The translations under genes were made by a program, and so were the position numbers. The notes below the pieces were generated by a model. It was not told the DNA's origin. It ran no database searches and saw only the letters and a list, made by a program, of their open reading frames with translations. A DNA stretch of 64,000 bases from Salinithrix halophila. GTDB lineage: Bacteria; Bacillota; Bacilli; Thermoactinomycetales; DSM-45169. Positions 42,971-52,306 of this stretch are shown here, one piece after another (the first letter of the stretch is position 1; every line of letters begins with the position of its first letter). The stretch is from positions 496,001-560,000 of the forward strand of contig NZ_JBHSAP010000007.1 in assembly GCF_042650125.1 (NCBI RefSeq), given 5' to 3'.

Positions 42971-43725
42971 CATATACCCTGTTGCTTCTTATAGATCTCC
43001 AACGCCCGGTTGATAAATGCCTCTTCCTCGGCCGTATACGGTTTGCAAAAAGGGCCATCGTCAGCCTGATAAGATTGGTTGAGCCCCTCCCGGATTTCTT
43101 CGTCCCCCATCGTGAATTCCTCGATCAAATTCCACCAACGGCGTGCGATGTCTTGGCCTTCGGGTGCGGCGGGGTCCTTGCCTTCGGCTACGGCTTTTTT
43201 CATGTCGGCAATGGCTTCGTTCCAACGGGCGGCGTCCTGCAGGGCATCTTCTTCGGAATACGTTTTCTGTCGTTCCTCCAGCTTTTTTACCGCCTCGTCG
43301 GAGTAATATTTTTTCCACCAATCTTTCTTCTCTTCCATCTGGATCACCCGGATCACTTGAATAATAGATTGCCAGTCCGGTTCACCCCCAGAGCTCAGCT
43401 TCTCGATCCATTCAATCGCTCCGATCACGCGATCGATTTGCGCCCGACGATCCTTCAGCATCTCTTTCTGAACGGCGAGGGATTCCGTCAGGCTCTCCGG
43501 CCCCACTGCCTGGCATTCACGGATTTCTTCGAGGCTGAGGCCGAGAAATTTCAAAGCGAGAATCTGTTCCAGCTGCACGAGGTCAGCATCGGTATAAAGC
43601 CGATGTCCCGCTTCACTGGTGCAGCTCGGGTTTAGCAAGCCCACCCGGTCGTACCATCGCAGGGTACGAACGGTGACTGATGCTTTAGCAGCGAATTCTC
43701 CGGTCCGGTAGAGTTTTCGATCCAA
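42970..43725 (-). CDS. MerR-family regulator, TipA-like with effector domain
   Basis: 251 residues: MerR winged helix (YRTGEFAAKASVTVRTLRWY), a dimerising helix, then a C-terminal helical domain (DEEIREGLNQSYQADDGPFC) like the TipAS ligand-binding domain, which traps thiopeptides and other multidrug ligands. TTG start at 43725, 6 nt after GGGGGG. It has a textbook MerR promoter (43749-43779), implying autoregulation. No adjacent efflux gene is on the same transcript. Confidence 0.85.
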   Translation of the reverse strand: MDRKLYRTGEFAAKASVTVRTLRWYDRVGLLNPSCTSEAGHRLYTDADLVQLEQILALKFLGLSLEEIRECQAVGPESLTESLAVQKEMLKDRRAQIDRVIGAIEWIEKLSSGGEPDWQSIIQVIRVIQMEEKKDWWKKYYSDEAVKKLEERQKTYSEEDALQDAARWNEAIADMKKAVAEGKDPAAPEGQDIARRWWNLIEEFTMGDEEIREGLNQSYQADDGPFCKPYTAEEEAFINRALEIYKKQQGI

Positions 43726-43748
43726 GGTGTTCCCCCCTTTCCAACTCC

Positions 43749-43779
43749 AGTGTAAAAGATGACGTAACGTCACCTGCAA
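43749..43779 (-). promoter_or_regulatory. MerR-type promoter with 19-bp spacer and operator
   Basis: Minus strand: TTGCAG (43774-43779), 19-bp spacer, TACACT (43749-43754). The spacer contains the perfect palindrome TGACGT-T-ACGTCA (43760-43772). A 19-bp spacer with central dyad is the hallmark of MerR-activated promoters. Confidence 0.75.
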
Positions 43780-43813
43780 GCCTTTTATTTTTGAAAAGGG
43801 GGTTACTGAGGTT

Positions 43814-43856
43814 CTTGACAAACCCTGAGGTGTAAAAGGACTTTGTCAGCAGGCTC
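43814..43856. repeat. Intergenic repeat, copy 2 (short form)
   Basis: TTGACAAACCCTGAGG...AGGACTTTGTCAGCAGGCTCG. TGACAAA and TTTGTCA form a stem. It lies directly after the dppC stop; together with copy 1 it flanks the MerR gene. Confidence 0.55.
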
Positions 43857-43857
43857 G

Positions 43858-44772
43858 TTACTGTTTCATTCGTGGATCCAACAGATCCCGAAGACCGTCC
43901 CCCAGCAAGTTGAAGCCGAGGACGGTAAACATAATCGCTAATCCAGGGAAAATCATCGTCCAAGGAGCGGATTGGATATACTGGCGGGAATCCGAGAGCA
44001 TCTTTCCCCATTCGGGATCCGGGGGTTGGGCCCCGAGCCCGAGAAAGCCAAGGCCCGCTGCTTCGATCACCGCAGTAGCGAAGTTGAGGGTGCCCTGTAC
44101 CATAATTGGCGTCCAGGAGTTGGGCAGGATGTGTTTGAAAAGAATCCGTCGGTCCTTCATCCCGATCGCCTGCGCCGCCATCACAAAATCTTCTTGCTTG
44201 ACAGCCAATACTCGGGATCGCATGAGGCGGCCAAAGGTAGGAATATTGATAATGGCGATCGCGTACATGGCGTTTTCTAGGCTGGGGCCAAGCATAGCCA
44301 CGATGGCAATCGCAAGGAGAATCCCCGGAAATGCGAGTAGAATGTCGAAGAGACGAGAGATCACCACATCCAGCCAACGCCCATAGTATCCCGCCAACAG
44401 CCCCAGCAGCGAGCCGACCACGATGGAGCCGGTGACGGCGAAAAAACCGACCCACAAGGAGATCCGGGCACCATTGACAACCCGGGCAAAGATATCCCGC
44501 CCCAAATCATCGGTGCCGAACCAATGCTCCGCCGAAGGAGACTGCAACCTCGCATCCGCATCGACCTGGTTATAGCCGTAAGGCAGGAGTAACGGACCAA
44601 CCAAGGCAATAAAGATAACAACCAGGATAACACTGGCACCGATTACGGCAGATTTATGTTTAAAGAAGGATCGCCAGAGATCTTTGACCGGGCTGTCCAA
44701 CCTCTCATTCTGTGGGCTTTCCGGTAATGGATTTGGGGTTGGGATAGATGGGGGTACCGATTGGGTCGACAT
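43858..44772 (-). CDS. dppC: Peptide ABC transporter permease (DppC/OppC)
   Basis: 304 residues, six membrane spans, with the EAA loop RSRVLAVKQEDFVMAAQAIG and the N-terminal OppC-type segment HWFGTDDLGRDIFARVVNG. It pairs with the DppB-like permease encoded 5 nt upstream. The ATG at 44772 has AAGGAG at 8 nt. It is the last gene of the five-gene operon. Confidence 0.92.
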   Translation of the reverse strand: MSTQSVPPSIPTPNPLPESPQNERLDSPVKDLWRSFFKHKSAVIGASVILVVIFIALVGPLLLPYGYNQVDADARLQSPSAEHWFGTDDLGRDIFARVVNGARISLWVGFFAVTGSIVVGSLLGLLAGYYGRWLDVVISRLFDILLAFPGILLAIAIVAMLGPSLENAMYAIAIINIPTFGRLMRSRVLAVKQEDFVMAAQAIGMKDRRILFKHILPNSWTPIMVQGTLNFATAVIEAAGLGFLGLGAQPPDPEWGKMLSDSRQYIQSAPWTMIFPGLAIMFTVLGFNLLGDGLRDLLDPRMKQ

Positions 44773-44777
44773 GGGAA

Positions 44778-45788
44778 TCACTCCTTCCCGTATTGGATGC
44801 GTGGATCTACAAAGGCGTACAATAGATCGACGATCAGGTTAATCATGACAAAGATAAAAGCGATCACGAGGATGCCGGATTGGACCACCGGGTAGTCCCT
44901 GCTGTTGATAGCATCATAGACATAACGACCAATCCCGGGCCAACTGAAGATTGTTTCCGTCAGGATGGCTCCGCCCAGAAGCAGGCCCATTTGCAGGCCA
45001 AAAACCGTCAAAATCGGAATAAAAGCATTACGCAAGGTATGCTTATAAATGATGAAAAACTCCCCTACCCCTTTAGCCCGGGCGGTCCGGATATAGTCGG
45101 AACGCATCACTTCCAGCATACTGGAACGGGTCATCCGGGCGATATAGGCCATTGGGATCGTTCCCAGGGCAACCGCGGGCAAAACAATCCTGCTGACGGA
45201 ATCTTCGAAGGCCGTCATATCCCCCTGGAGTAAGGAATCCAGTAAATAAAAATGCGTGATCGACTCAAATCCCATCCGGGGATCGATTCGTCCCTGGGAG
45301 GGGAACCAGTCCAATTCCTGGGCAAAGAGCCACTGTTCCATCAGGCCGAGCCAAAAAACAGGGATCGAGACTCCGACCAGAGCGATGACCATCGCCAAGT
45401 AATCAAAGCGGGTATTATGTTTCCATGCAGCCAAAATTCCCAAATTGATCCCGAAAAAGACAGCGATCAACATCGCGGCAAAAGCCAGCTCCATGGTAGC
45501 GGCAAGATAGGGACCAATCTCCTCTGCCACCGAGGACTTAGTTATAAAGGATGTGCCCAGATCGCCAGTCAACAGTCCTTTGATATAACTGAAGTATTGG
45601 ATGTAAAGGGGTTTGTTCAACCCCAAGCTCTCTTGCAGTTGGGCAACCGCTTCCGGTGTAGCCTTCTCCCCTAGAATCGCTTTGGCCGGGTCGCCGGGGA
45701 TGGCGTGAACGATGGAAAACGTAATGATAGACATCCCGATCAGAACCGGGACCAACATCAAAAGTCTGCGGATCGTATAGGCGAACAT
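44778..45788 (-). CDS. dppB: Peptide ABC transporter permease (DppB/OppB)
   Basis: 336 residues; N-terminus FAYTIRRLLMLVPVLIGMSI, EAA loop YIRTARAKGVGEFFIIYKHT, six spans. The ATG at 45788 follows GGTGAAACGGCC. It forms the translocation pore with DppC. Confidence 0.92.
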   Translation of the reverse strand: MFAYTIRRLLMLVPVLIGMSIITFSIVHAIPGDPAKAILGEKATPEAVAQLQESLGLNKPLYIQYFSYIKGLLTGDLGTSFITKSSVAEEIGPYLAATMELAFAAMLIAVFFGINLGILAAWKHNTRFDYLAMVIALVGVSIPVFWLGLMEQWLFAQELDWFPSQGRIDPRMGFESITHFYLLDSLLQGDMTAFEDSVSRIVLPAVALGTIPMAYIARMTRSSMLEVMRSDYIRTARAKGVGEFFIIYKHTLRNAFIPILTVFGLQMGLLLGGAILTETIFSWPGIGRYVYDAINSRDYPVVQSGILVIAFIFVMINLIVDLLYAFVDPRIQYGKE

Positions 45789-45853
45789 GGCCGTTTCACC
45801 AACCTTTCTTCTTCGAGACAACAGGCGGGATCACCATATAAAGATGGAAAAGA

Positions 45854-45878
45854 GCGGCATTGCATTCGGCAACGCCGC
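45854..45878 (-). terminator. Intercistronic hairpin after the binding-protein gene
   Basis: GCGGCATTGC/GCAACGCCGC stem (one mismatch, 5-nt loop), no T-run. In such operons a hairpin here raises binding-protein mRNA relative to the permeases by partial termination or mRNA protection. Confidence 0.5.
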
Positions 45879-45892
45879 CCTCTGCCCCTTCA

Positions 45893-47509
45893 TCATTTCT
45901 GGATATCCACCTTGACCAATTTATCGTTGTTGATCGGATGGGTGAATTTCCCTTTTACATAGGACTGGGTGGCAATTCCGGGAGTCGAATGGACCAGCGG
46001 TACCCACGGCGCGTCCTCTTTGATGATTTCCTGTGCCTCTTCATAAAGTTTCGTCCGTTCTTCCCGATCGGTGCTGCGCTGGGCTTTGATCAGCTTATCG
46101 TGGAGCCGGTCACTTTTGTAGAAGGAGATATTCCCGGCATCCGGGGTACGGGTGTTGTCTTTATCAAGCAGCACGTAGAGAAAATTGTCCGGATCCCCAT
46201 TATCTCCGCTCCAGCCAAGGAGGGCTGCTTCGTGTTCGCCTTTACCGGTTTTTTCAAGGTAGGTTTGCCAGTCATAGGAAACGATCTTCAGATCGACACC
46301 GATTTTCTTCCAATCAGACTGAATATATTCCGCCACCTTGCGGCCGTCAGGCATGTAAGGGCGTGGGTCACTGGGGGCATAAAGCTCCAATTTAAATCCT
46401 TTTTTATATCCGGCTTCCTCTAGAAGCTTCTTTGCTTTATCCAAATCGAAGGGATAATCGTTGATCTCTTTATTGAAGCCCCAGATGGATTCCGGCATCG
46501 GGTTTACCGCAGGGACGGCGAGACCAGCATAAACACTCTTGATGATCGCTTTTTTATTAACGGCGTGGTTAAGCGCCTGCCGTACTTTCTTCTTCTTCAG
46601 GGGCGTATCCTTACTCACATTGAAAGCCAGATACCCAACATTCATCCCTTGCTGCTCATGAAGGACCAGCTTATCGTTTCGCTTTACCGTCTTAGCGTCG
46701 TCTGGGTTCAGACCGTCCATAATATCAATTTCCCCGGATTGAAGAGCGGTGAAGCGGGCACTGTTATCCGGCATGGATTTAAAGATCACTTTGTCCAGCT
46801 TGGGTAACCCTTTTTGCCAATAATCCTCGTTTTTGGTCAACGTGATGGTGTCATTCTTCTTCCACTTTTCCAACTTAAAGGGGCCGGTGCCCACCGGGTT
46901 TTTATTTAACCCCTCGGGATCCTTTTTGATCGCTTTGGGAGAGGCGATGGAGAAACTGGGCATAGCTAGGTTCGCCAAAAATGGTCCCTGGGGTTCCTTC
47001 AGCTTGAACGCAACCGTATATTCATCCACTGCGTTAACGCTTTCAATAATGTGCCCCTTGTCCCCTTTGTAGCCGCCGAACATATAGCTGTAGTAAGGGA
47101 AGTCTCCGCCTTTATGGTAGGGATTTTTCTTATCCATCCAACGTTCGAAGTTCAAGACGACAGCATCAGCGTTAAAATCGCTTCCGTCATGGAACTTAAC
47201 GCCTTTTTTCAACTTGAACGTCCAGGTCTTCTTATCCTTGGAGGTCTTCCAGCTTTCGGCGAGGGCCGGTTCCACTTCGGTGTTGTCCTCTTTGTAGTCC
47301 ACTAACGTTTCGTAGATATTCTTGGTCACCTTCATCGACTCGCCATCCGTCACCTGAGCCGGATCGAGGGACTTGGTATCGGCCCCGCGGCCCCAGATCA
47401 GCGTTTTTCCATTCCCCGCCGCATCGTTATTTCCGCCGCAGGCGACAAGGGTGGAAGCGATTACAAAAATCAATGCGAGTACAACGATCCCGGATATTCG
47501 TCCATTCAT
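45893..47509 (-). CDS. dppE: Peptide-binding lipoprotein of an ABC importer (DppE/OppA type)
   Basis: 538 residues: lipoprotein signal with TLVACGG (Cys about 24) and an SBP_bac_5 fold (GADTKSLDPAQVTDGES, NPVGTGPFKLEKWKKND, RQALNHAVNKKAIIKSVYAG). It delivers di- or oligopeptides to DppBC. It could also import the peptide needed by the RRNPP regulator at 8.2 kb, as Opp does for PlcR; that is inference. Confidence 0.92.
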   Translation of the reverse strand: MNGRISGIVVLALIFVIASTLVACGGNNDAAGNGKTLIWGRGADTKSLDPAQVTDGESMKVTKNIYETLVDYKEDNTEVEPALAESWKTSKDKKTWTFKLKKGVKFHDGSDFNADAVVLNFERWMDKKNPYHKGGDFPYYSYMFGGYKGDKGHIIESVNAVDEYTVAFKLKEPQGPFLANLAMPSFSIASPKAIKKDPEGLNKNPVGTGPFKLEKWKKNDTITLTKNEDYWQKGLPKLDKVIFKSMPDNSARFTALQSGEIDIMDGLNPDDAKTVKRNDKLVLHEQQGMNVGYLAFNVSKDTPLKKKKVRQALNHAVNKKAIIKSVYAGLAVPAVNPMPESIWGFNKEINDYPFDLDKAKKLLEEAGYKKGFKLELYAPSDPRPYMPDGRKVAEYIQSDWKKIGVDLKIVSYDWQTYLEKTGKGEHEAALLGWSGDNGDPDNFLYVLLDKDNTRTPDAGNISFYKSDRLHDKLIKAQRSTDREERTKLYEEAQEIIKEDAPWVPLVHSTPGIATQSYVKGKFTHPINNDKLVKVDIQK

Positions 47510-47602
47510 CGGTCGATTGACCCCCTTGAGTTCGAAATGATCTTGCCGTCGCCCAGAGGGCGATTTTTATCCACTTCCAGGCAACACCTCCTCATTAAAA
47601 TC

Positions 47603-48580
47603 TCAGGCATCCATCAGGTGACAAGCTGCAAAATGGCCGTCTCCGTGATCTCTGAAATCCGGGCGCATCTCCCGGCAGATGTCCATAACATGAGGGCAGC
47701 GGGTGTGGAAGGCACATCCCTTGGGCGGGTTGCTGGGGCTGGGGACATCCCCGGTAAGGATGATTCGCTCCCGCTTCGCCTCGGGATCGGGGACCGGCAC
47801 AGCAGATAGCAACGCCTGGGTATAGGGATGGATCGGACGCTCGTAAAGGGTATTCCTGTCGGCAAGCTCCACCATTCGCCCGAGATACATAACTCCTACT
47901 CGGTCACTGATATGACGGACCACGCTCAGGTCGTGGGCAATAAAGAGATACGTCAGATCAAATTTCTCCTGTAAATCCTCCATCAAGTTAAGAACCTGAG
48001 ATTGGATCGATACATCCAAGGCGGACACCGGTTCATCCGCTACGATCAATTTGGGGTTTACCGCCAACGCACGGGCGATGCCGATCCGCTGGCGCTGTCC
48101 GCCGCTGAATTGATGCGGATAACGGGCGGCATGGTAGGAATCCAATCCCACCACAGATAAGAGTTCCTTCACCTTTTCCTTTCGTTCCCGGCGATTTCCA
48201 AGCCCATGTACCTCCAAGGGTTCTGCTATCGCCTCTCCAGCGGTCTTGCGCGGGTTGAGGGAGGCAAAGGGATCCTGAAATACCATCTGCAGCTCCCGCC
48301 GCATCCGGCGCATGGCTTCTCCAGAAAGGCTGGTCAACTCCGTTCCTTCAAATTGCACCGAACCTTCCGTCGGCTCTTCCAAGCGAAGGATACTGCGCCC
48401 GGTAGTGGATTTTCCGCAGCCGGATTCCCCCACGATACCGAGGGTCTCCCCCTTTTTTAGGTCGAAGGAAACACCATCCACCGCTTTCACAGCGCCTACC
48501 TTCCGGCTGAACACCCCGCCTCGGATCGGGTAGTATTTCTTTAGGTTACGAACTTGAAGCAAGGCCTCGGGTGTCACCAT
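47603..48580 (-). CDS. dppF: Peptide ABC transporter ATPase (DppF/OppF)
   Basis: 325 residues with Walker A GESGCGKST, signature FSGGQRQRIGIARAL, Walker B LIVADEPVSALD and the C-terminal oligopeptide-type Cys motif CAFHTRCPHVMDIC. The ATG at 48580 follows AAGGAGG and overlaps dppD by 35 nt; the frame is open to 48805 but not likely translated. Confidence 0.93.
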   Translation of the reverse strand: MVTPEALLQVRNLKKYYPIRGGVFSRKVGAVKAVDGVSFDLKKGETLGIVGESGCGKSTTGRSILRLEEPTEGSVQFEGTELTSLSGEAMRRMRRELQMVFQDPFASLNPRKTAGEAIAEPLEVHGLGNRRERKEKVKELLSVVGLDSYHAARYPHQFSGGQRQRIGIARALAVNPKLIVADEPVSALDVSIQSQVLNLMEDLQEKFDLTYLFIAHDLSVVRHISDRVGVMYLGRMVELADRNTLYERPIHPYTQALLSAVPVPDPEAKRERIILTGDVPSPSNPPKGCAFHTRCPHVMDICREMRPDFRDHGDGHFAACHLMDA

Positions 48581-49562
48581 CCGTATCCTCCTTATCTCCG
48601 TCATGAAGCCAACACCTACTGATGTGACCTTCTGTACAGCTGAAAAGAGGTGGTTCCTGTTCCAGACAAGGCTGGAAAGCATGTTCGCAACGCGGGGCAA
48701 ACCGGCAGCCTTCTGGCATCCGCCTCGGGTTGGGGACATTTCCCGGGATGGAATAAAGGCGCCCACCCGGCCTGTCCAGTTGGGGAATGGATTGGAGAAG
48801 ACCAACGGTGTAAGGATGCTTCGGCTCCCGGAAGAGGGTCTTTATATCCGTCTCTTCTACCACCTGCCCTGCATACATCACCACCACTCGGTCACACATT
48901 TCCGCCACCACCCCCAAATCATGGGTAATTAATAGGATGGCGGTCCCCGTTTCTCGGTTGAGACGGCGCATCAGATCCAGGATCTGAGCCTGAATGGTGA
49001 CGTCCAATGCCGTGGTAGGCTCATCGGCAATCAGCAGTTTGGGCTCGCATACCATCGCCATGGCGATCATCACCCGTTGCCGCATCCCTCCCGAGAGTTG
49101 ATGGGGATATTCATCCAAGATTCCTTCCCGGGAAATACCCACTTCCTCGAGAGCCTCCAACGCTCGTTGCCGGGCCTCTTTCTTCCCCATCTTCCGGTGT
49201 TGGCGGATCGCTTCCTCCAACTGGTTACCGATGGTGAATACTGGGTTGAGAGAGGTCATTGGCTCTTGGAAGATCATCGCGACCTCATTTCCCCGCACTT
49301 TCTGCCAGTCCTTCGGTTGCAGTCGAGTCAAATCACGCCCCGACAGGCGGATTCCCCCTGCCTCCACCTTGCCGGGAGGTTGAGGGACCAACCCCATCAC
49401 CGATAGAGACGTCACACTTTTGCCGCAACCGGATTCTCCGACCAAGCCGACGATTTCCCCTTCCCCCACGGTGATGTCTACTCCGTCCACCGCCTTCACG
49501 ACCCCTTTATCCGTGTGAAAATGCATCCGGAATCCTTCAATTTCAAGTAATGTTTCAGCCAT
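48546..49562 (-). CDS. dppD: Peptide ABC transporter ATPase (DppD/OppD)
   Basis: 338 residues with Walker A GESGCGKSV, signature LSGGMRQRVMIAMAM, Walker B LLIADEPTTALD and the C-terminal Cys motif CRFAPRCEHAFQPC. First gene of the operon dppD-F-E-B-C; ribosome site TGAGGTGTC. A possible -35 TTGAAA lies near 49663-49668 but the -10 is poor. Confidence 0.93.
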   Translation of the reverse strand: MAETLLEIEGFRMHFHTDKGVVKAVDGVDITVGEGEIVGLVGESGCGKSVTSLSVMGLVPQPPGKVEAGGIRLSGRDLTRLQPKDWQKVRGNEVAMIFQEPMTSLNPVFTIGNQLEEAIRQHRKMGKKEARQRALEALEEVGISREGILDEYPHQLSGGMRQRVMIAMAMVCEPKLLIADEPTTALDVTIQAQILDLMRRLNRETGTAILLITHDLGVVAEMCDRVVVMYAGQVVEETDIKTLFREPKHPYTVGLLQSIPQLDRPGGRLYSIPGNVPNPRRMPEGCRFAPRCEHAFQPCLEQEPPLFSCTEGHISRCWLHDGDKEDTDGDTRGLASSS

Positions 49563-49707
49563 GAAGACACCTCAAATCTGTAAAAAGTTCGGGTGATCGA
49601 ATGGAATGAATGATATGAAAACTCCTGTGAGTGTTTATATTCGATAAAGATTGACAAAATCCTTTCAAGATTAAGCTAATGGATGTTTTTTACAAAGAAA
49701 AACCACC

Positions 49708-50703
49708 CTATCGGTGGTCTGTTCCATGACGTTCGATCTTCCTATCTCTCTCGGTTTCTGCTCCCGCGGCTGTTTCCACCGCTCCCCCTTGCAGTGCCGG
49801 GTAGGATCTCCGAGGAAGAACCGATCTCGGCGATGGCAGCCGAACGCCTAAAGCGATTGCCGCCCCTATACAGCCGAGGAGGCACCCGAACAGTAAATAG
49901 AGCGTTGGTTTCGAGTCCCCGATGATAACGGAGGCAATCCCACCTACAGCAGGAAAAAGCGCGACCATATAGCTACTCAATGCCGCACCGATTTCCTCAA
50001 CCAGCTTCAGGTAAAACATCCATGCCGCAAAAGATGCCACGACGGTAAGATAAACCAATGCACCAAGATACGAGACCGACATAGGCAAGTGAAAGCTCTG
50101 CCCCTGGAAGGCACAAATGACAAGCAGAAGCAATGCCGCCACGACAAACCCCACGCTATTTGAATAAATCGGGTTAATCCTGTGTCGTGCGTTCCGAGCC
50201 GAGCTCGCATCACCGACCGCTGTCAGCACGGTGCCCAAGAGGGCAAGCCCTATTCCTTTTAAATCGGTTGTACTTGAACTTCCTTCCAGCAAGGGGTAAA
50301 TCAAGATACAAACACCCGTGAAGCCGATCACGCCACCGAGCAGAATTCGAGGATGCAGACGATCACCCAGGAATATGCGGAGTGCGATCGGTGTTAAAAC
50401 TGTCTTCAGGGAAAACAACAGCGTAACCAAAGCAGCAGAAATCCAAATCGTCGCATAGTACAGACACAGATAACTCAAAGCGAAGTTGCACACCCCAAAG
50501 GTAACGAGCGGCCAAACGTCTTTGCGAGAGGGCTGACCCGTGGGACGGATCCCCCACGCGAAGACGAGAAATATCAAGGCAGCCCCTACCAAACGATAGC
50601 TCAATGACACTTCAAGGCTGACGGGGGTGCCTTGTATCTTGACTGCAATAAAATTCAGCCCCCATACCACGAGGCAAAATCCATACATCCATATGACTCT
50701 CAT
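49708..50703 (-). CDS. EamA/DMT-family membrane transporter
   Basis: 331 residues with ten membrane segments in two EamA repeats (FCLVVWGLNFIAVKIQGTPV, SLSYRLVGAALIFLVFAW; second repeat GIGLALLGTVLTAVGDASSA). These proteins usually export amino acids or related metabolites. Its ATG overlaps the aminolevulinate synthase stop (ATGA), so export of 5-aminolevulinate or a product is plausible. The C-terminus (AETERDRKIERHG) is charged. Confidence 0.85.
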   Translation of the reverse strand: MRVIWMYGFCLVVWGLNFIAVKIQGTPVSLEVSLSYRLVGAALIFLVFAWGIRPTGQPSRKDVWPLVTFGVCNFALSYLCLYYATIWISAALVTLLFSLKTVLTPIALRIFLGDRLHPRILLGGVIGFTGVCILIYPLLEGSSSTTDLKGIGLALLGTVLTAVGDASSARNARHRINPIYSNSVGFVVAALLLLVICAFQGQSFHLPMSVSYLGALVYLTVVASFAAWMFYLKLVEEIGAALSSYMVALFPAVGGIASVIIGDSKPTLYLLFGCLLGCIGAAIALGVRLPSPRSVLPRRSYPALQGGAVETAAGAETERDRKIERHGTDHR

Positions 50704-51932
50704 GCGTATTCAGCATCCAACGAAGAGGCAAACGGAATGTCAAAGTGTTGGAAAACTTCCGTCAAGGCATCGATCAGGAGTCCAATCTGTGCTTCCGTGT
50801 GATTCGGTGTAACGTTGACTCGAAAACGTTCGGTACCGACAGGGACCGTCGGCGAGTTGATCGGCTGCAGGTAGACATGATGCTGTTTAAGCAATCGCTG
50901 GGCCGCAGCCTTACATTTTTTCGCATCACCTACCAGCACGGGAAGGATATGTGTTTCACTCGATGGCATAACCGGAATGTGTGCCTGAGTGAGAGCTTTT
51001 CTGAGTATGTCGGTTTTGCTGTGCAGGGCGTTCCGCTCCTCATCCGAGGATTTCAAGTGTTCCACGCTTGCATGGCAAGCAGCGACAACCGCCGGCGGCA
51101 GCGAGGTCGTAAAGATAAAACCCGATGCAAAGGAACGAACGGCATCGATGAGTGACGATGAGGCAGCAATATACCCGCCAATCACGCCAATCGCTTTTGC
51201 CATGGTTCCCTGAATAATATCCAAGCGATCCGCAATACCCCGTTCTGCAGCGATTCCTGCTCCGCGTGGGCCGTACATACCCGTTGCATGCACTTCATCA
51301 AGAAAGGTTAGGGCGTTATATTGCTGAGCAAGCTCTGTAATCTTTTCGATGGGTGAAATATCACCGTCCATGGAATAGACCGACTCAAATACGATGATTT
51401 TTGCTCGATCCCGCGGTTGCGCAGCAAGCAACGCCTCCAAATGGTCGACATCGTTATGCCGGAATATCCCGCGTTCAGCTGGAGTGCTTCGTATTCCGTT
51501 GATAATGGAAGCATGGTTCCGTTCGTCAGAGAGTACGATGCAATTGGGGAACAGACGTAACAAGCATTGCAACGTCGCATCATTCGACCCGTAACCAGTC
51601 GGGAAAACCAATGCGGCCTCTTTGCCATGCCAGTCAGCGAGTGACGATTCCAGTGCAGCATAATGATAATGGGTCCCTCCGATGTTTCGTGACCCGCCTG
51701 AACCGGCACCGAACAAACGGATGGCTTCATGCATCGCCTCGGTTACGGCAGGATGCTGAGACATTCCCAGATAGTCATTGCTGCACCAGACAACAACGGG
51801 TTGTGCATCATCCTGACCGTTCAACAGAGCCAAAGGGTATTGACCGCGTATCCGGTTGATCGTAATGAATTCGCGGTACTGTCCGCTTTCTTTTAGCGCA
51901 GTGAGCTTCTTATTAACCATTTCTGCATACAT
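50700..51932 (-). CDS. 5-aminolevulinate synthase (ALAS)
   Basis: 410 residues of the alpha-oxoamine synthase family: VVVWCSNDYLGMSQHPAVTE, GSGGSRNIGGTHYHYAALES, FESVYSMDGDISPI, FLDEVHATGMYG and the PLP lysine in GTMAKAIGVIGG (about residue 244). The GSRNIGGT and SFASGFIFTTSLPP stretches are those of ALAS, not of KBL or BioF. It condenses glycine and succinyl-CoA. Bacilli normally make aminolevulinate by the C5 route (HemA/HemL), so this is unusual. The second of two ATGs (51932) is 7 nt from GGAGG. Confidence 0.88.
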   Translation of the reverse strand: MYAEMVNKKLTALKESGQYREFITINRIRGQYPLALLNGQDDAQPVVVWCSNDYLGMSQHPAVTEAMHEAIRLFGAGSGGSRNIGGTHYHYAALESSLADWHGKEAALVFPTGYGSNDATLQCLLRLFPNCIVLSDERNHASIINGIRSTPAERGIFRHNDVDHLEALLAAQPRDRAKIIVFESVYSMDGDISPIEKITELAQQYNALTFLDEVHATGMYGPRGAGIAAERGIADRLDIIQGTMAKAIGVIGGYIAASSSLIDAVRSFASGFIFTTSLPPAVVAACHASVEHLKSSDEERNALHSKTDILRKALTQAHIPVMPSSETHILPVLVGDAKKCKAAAQRLLKQHHVYLQPINSPTVPVGTERFRVNVTPNHTEAQIGLLIDALTEVFQHFDIPFASSLDAEYA

Positions 51933-52149
51933 CATAGAACCTCCCGGAATTTTTACTACCCCCAATGACTCTCTATATTCCAAAAATATACATATAGATA
52001 CCAAAAAAAAGAAGGAATAACCCTTGAAAGAAAATCCCTTCAAAAAAAAGCATACAAGCATCACGCTGATCCAACCAATTTCTCAAGCGAAAAAGCATCT
52101 TCCCGAAGGGTAAGTAGCATGAAAAAGACCCCAAGCTATCATTACCAGC

Positions 52150-52180
52150 ATTATACCGACAATTATAATTGTTACGTCAA
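52150..52180 (-). promoter_or_regulatory. Promoter of the ALAS-EamA operon with a dyad in a 19-bp spacer
   Basis: Minus strand: TTGACG (52175-52180), 19-bp spacer, TATAAT (52150-52155). The spacer holds the perfect palindrome ACAATTATAATTGT (52159-52172). Long spacer plus central dyad suggests a regulator that remodels the promoter, as MerR proteins do. Confidence 0.6.
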
Positions 52181-52306
52181 CGAAAAGCACCTTTCTATTT
52201 GATTATATAGTTATATGGACCAAAAGGTCAATATAACCTCATGTTATTTTATTTTTACCGTTTTGTGTATTTTTCAATGAAAAGTTCAACTAAAAAACCA
52301 ATGGTT

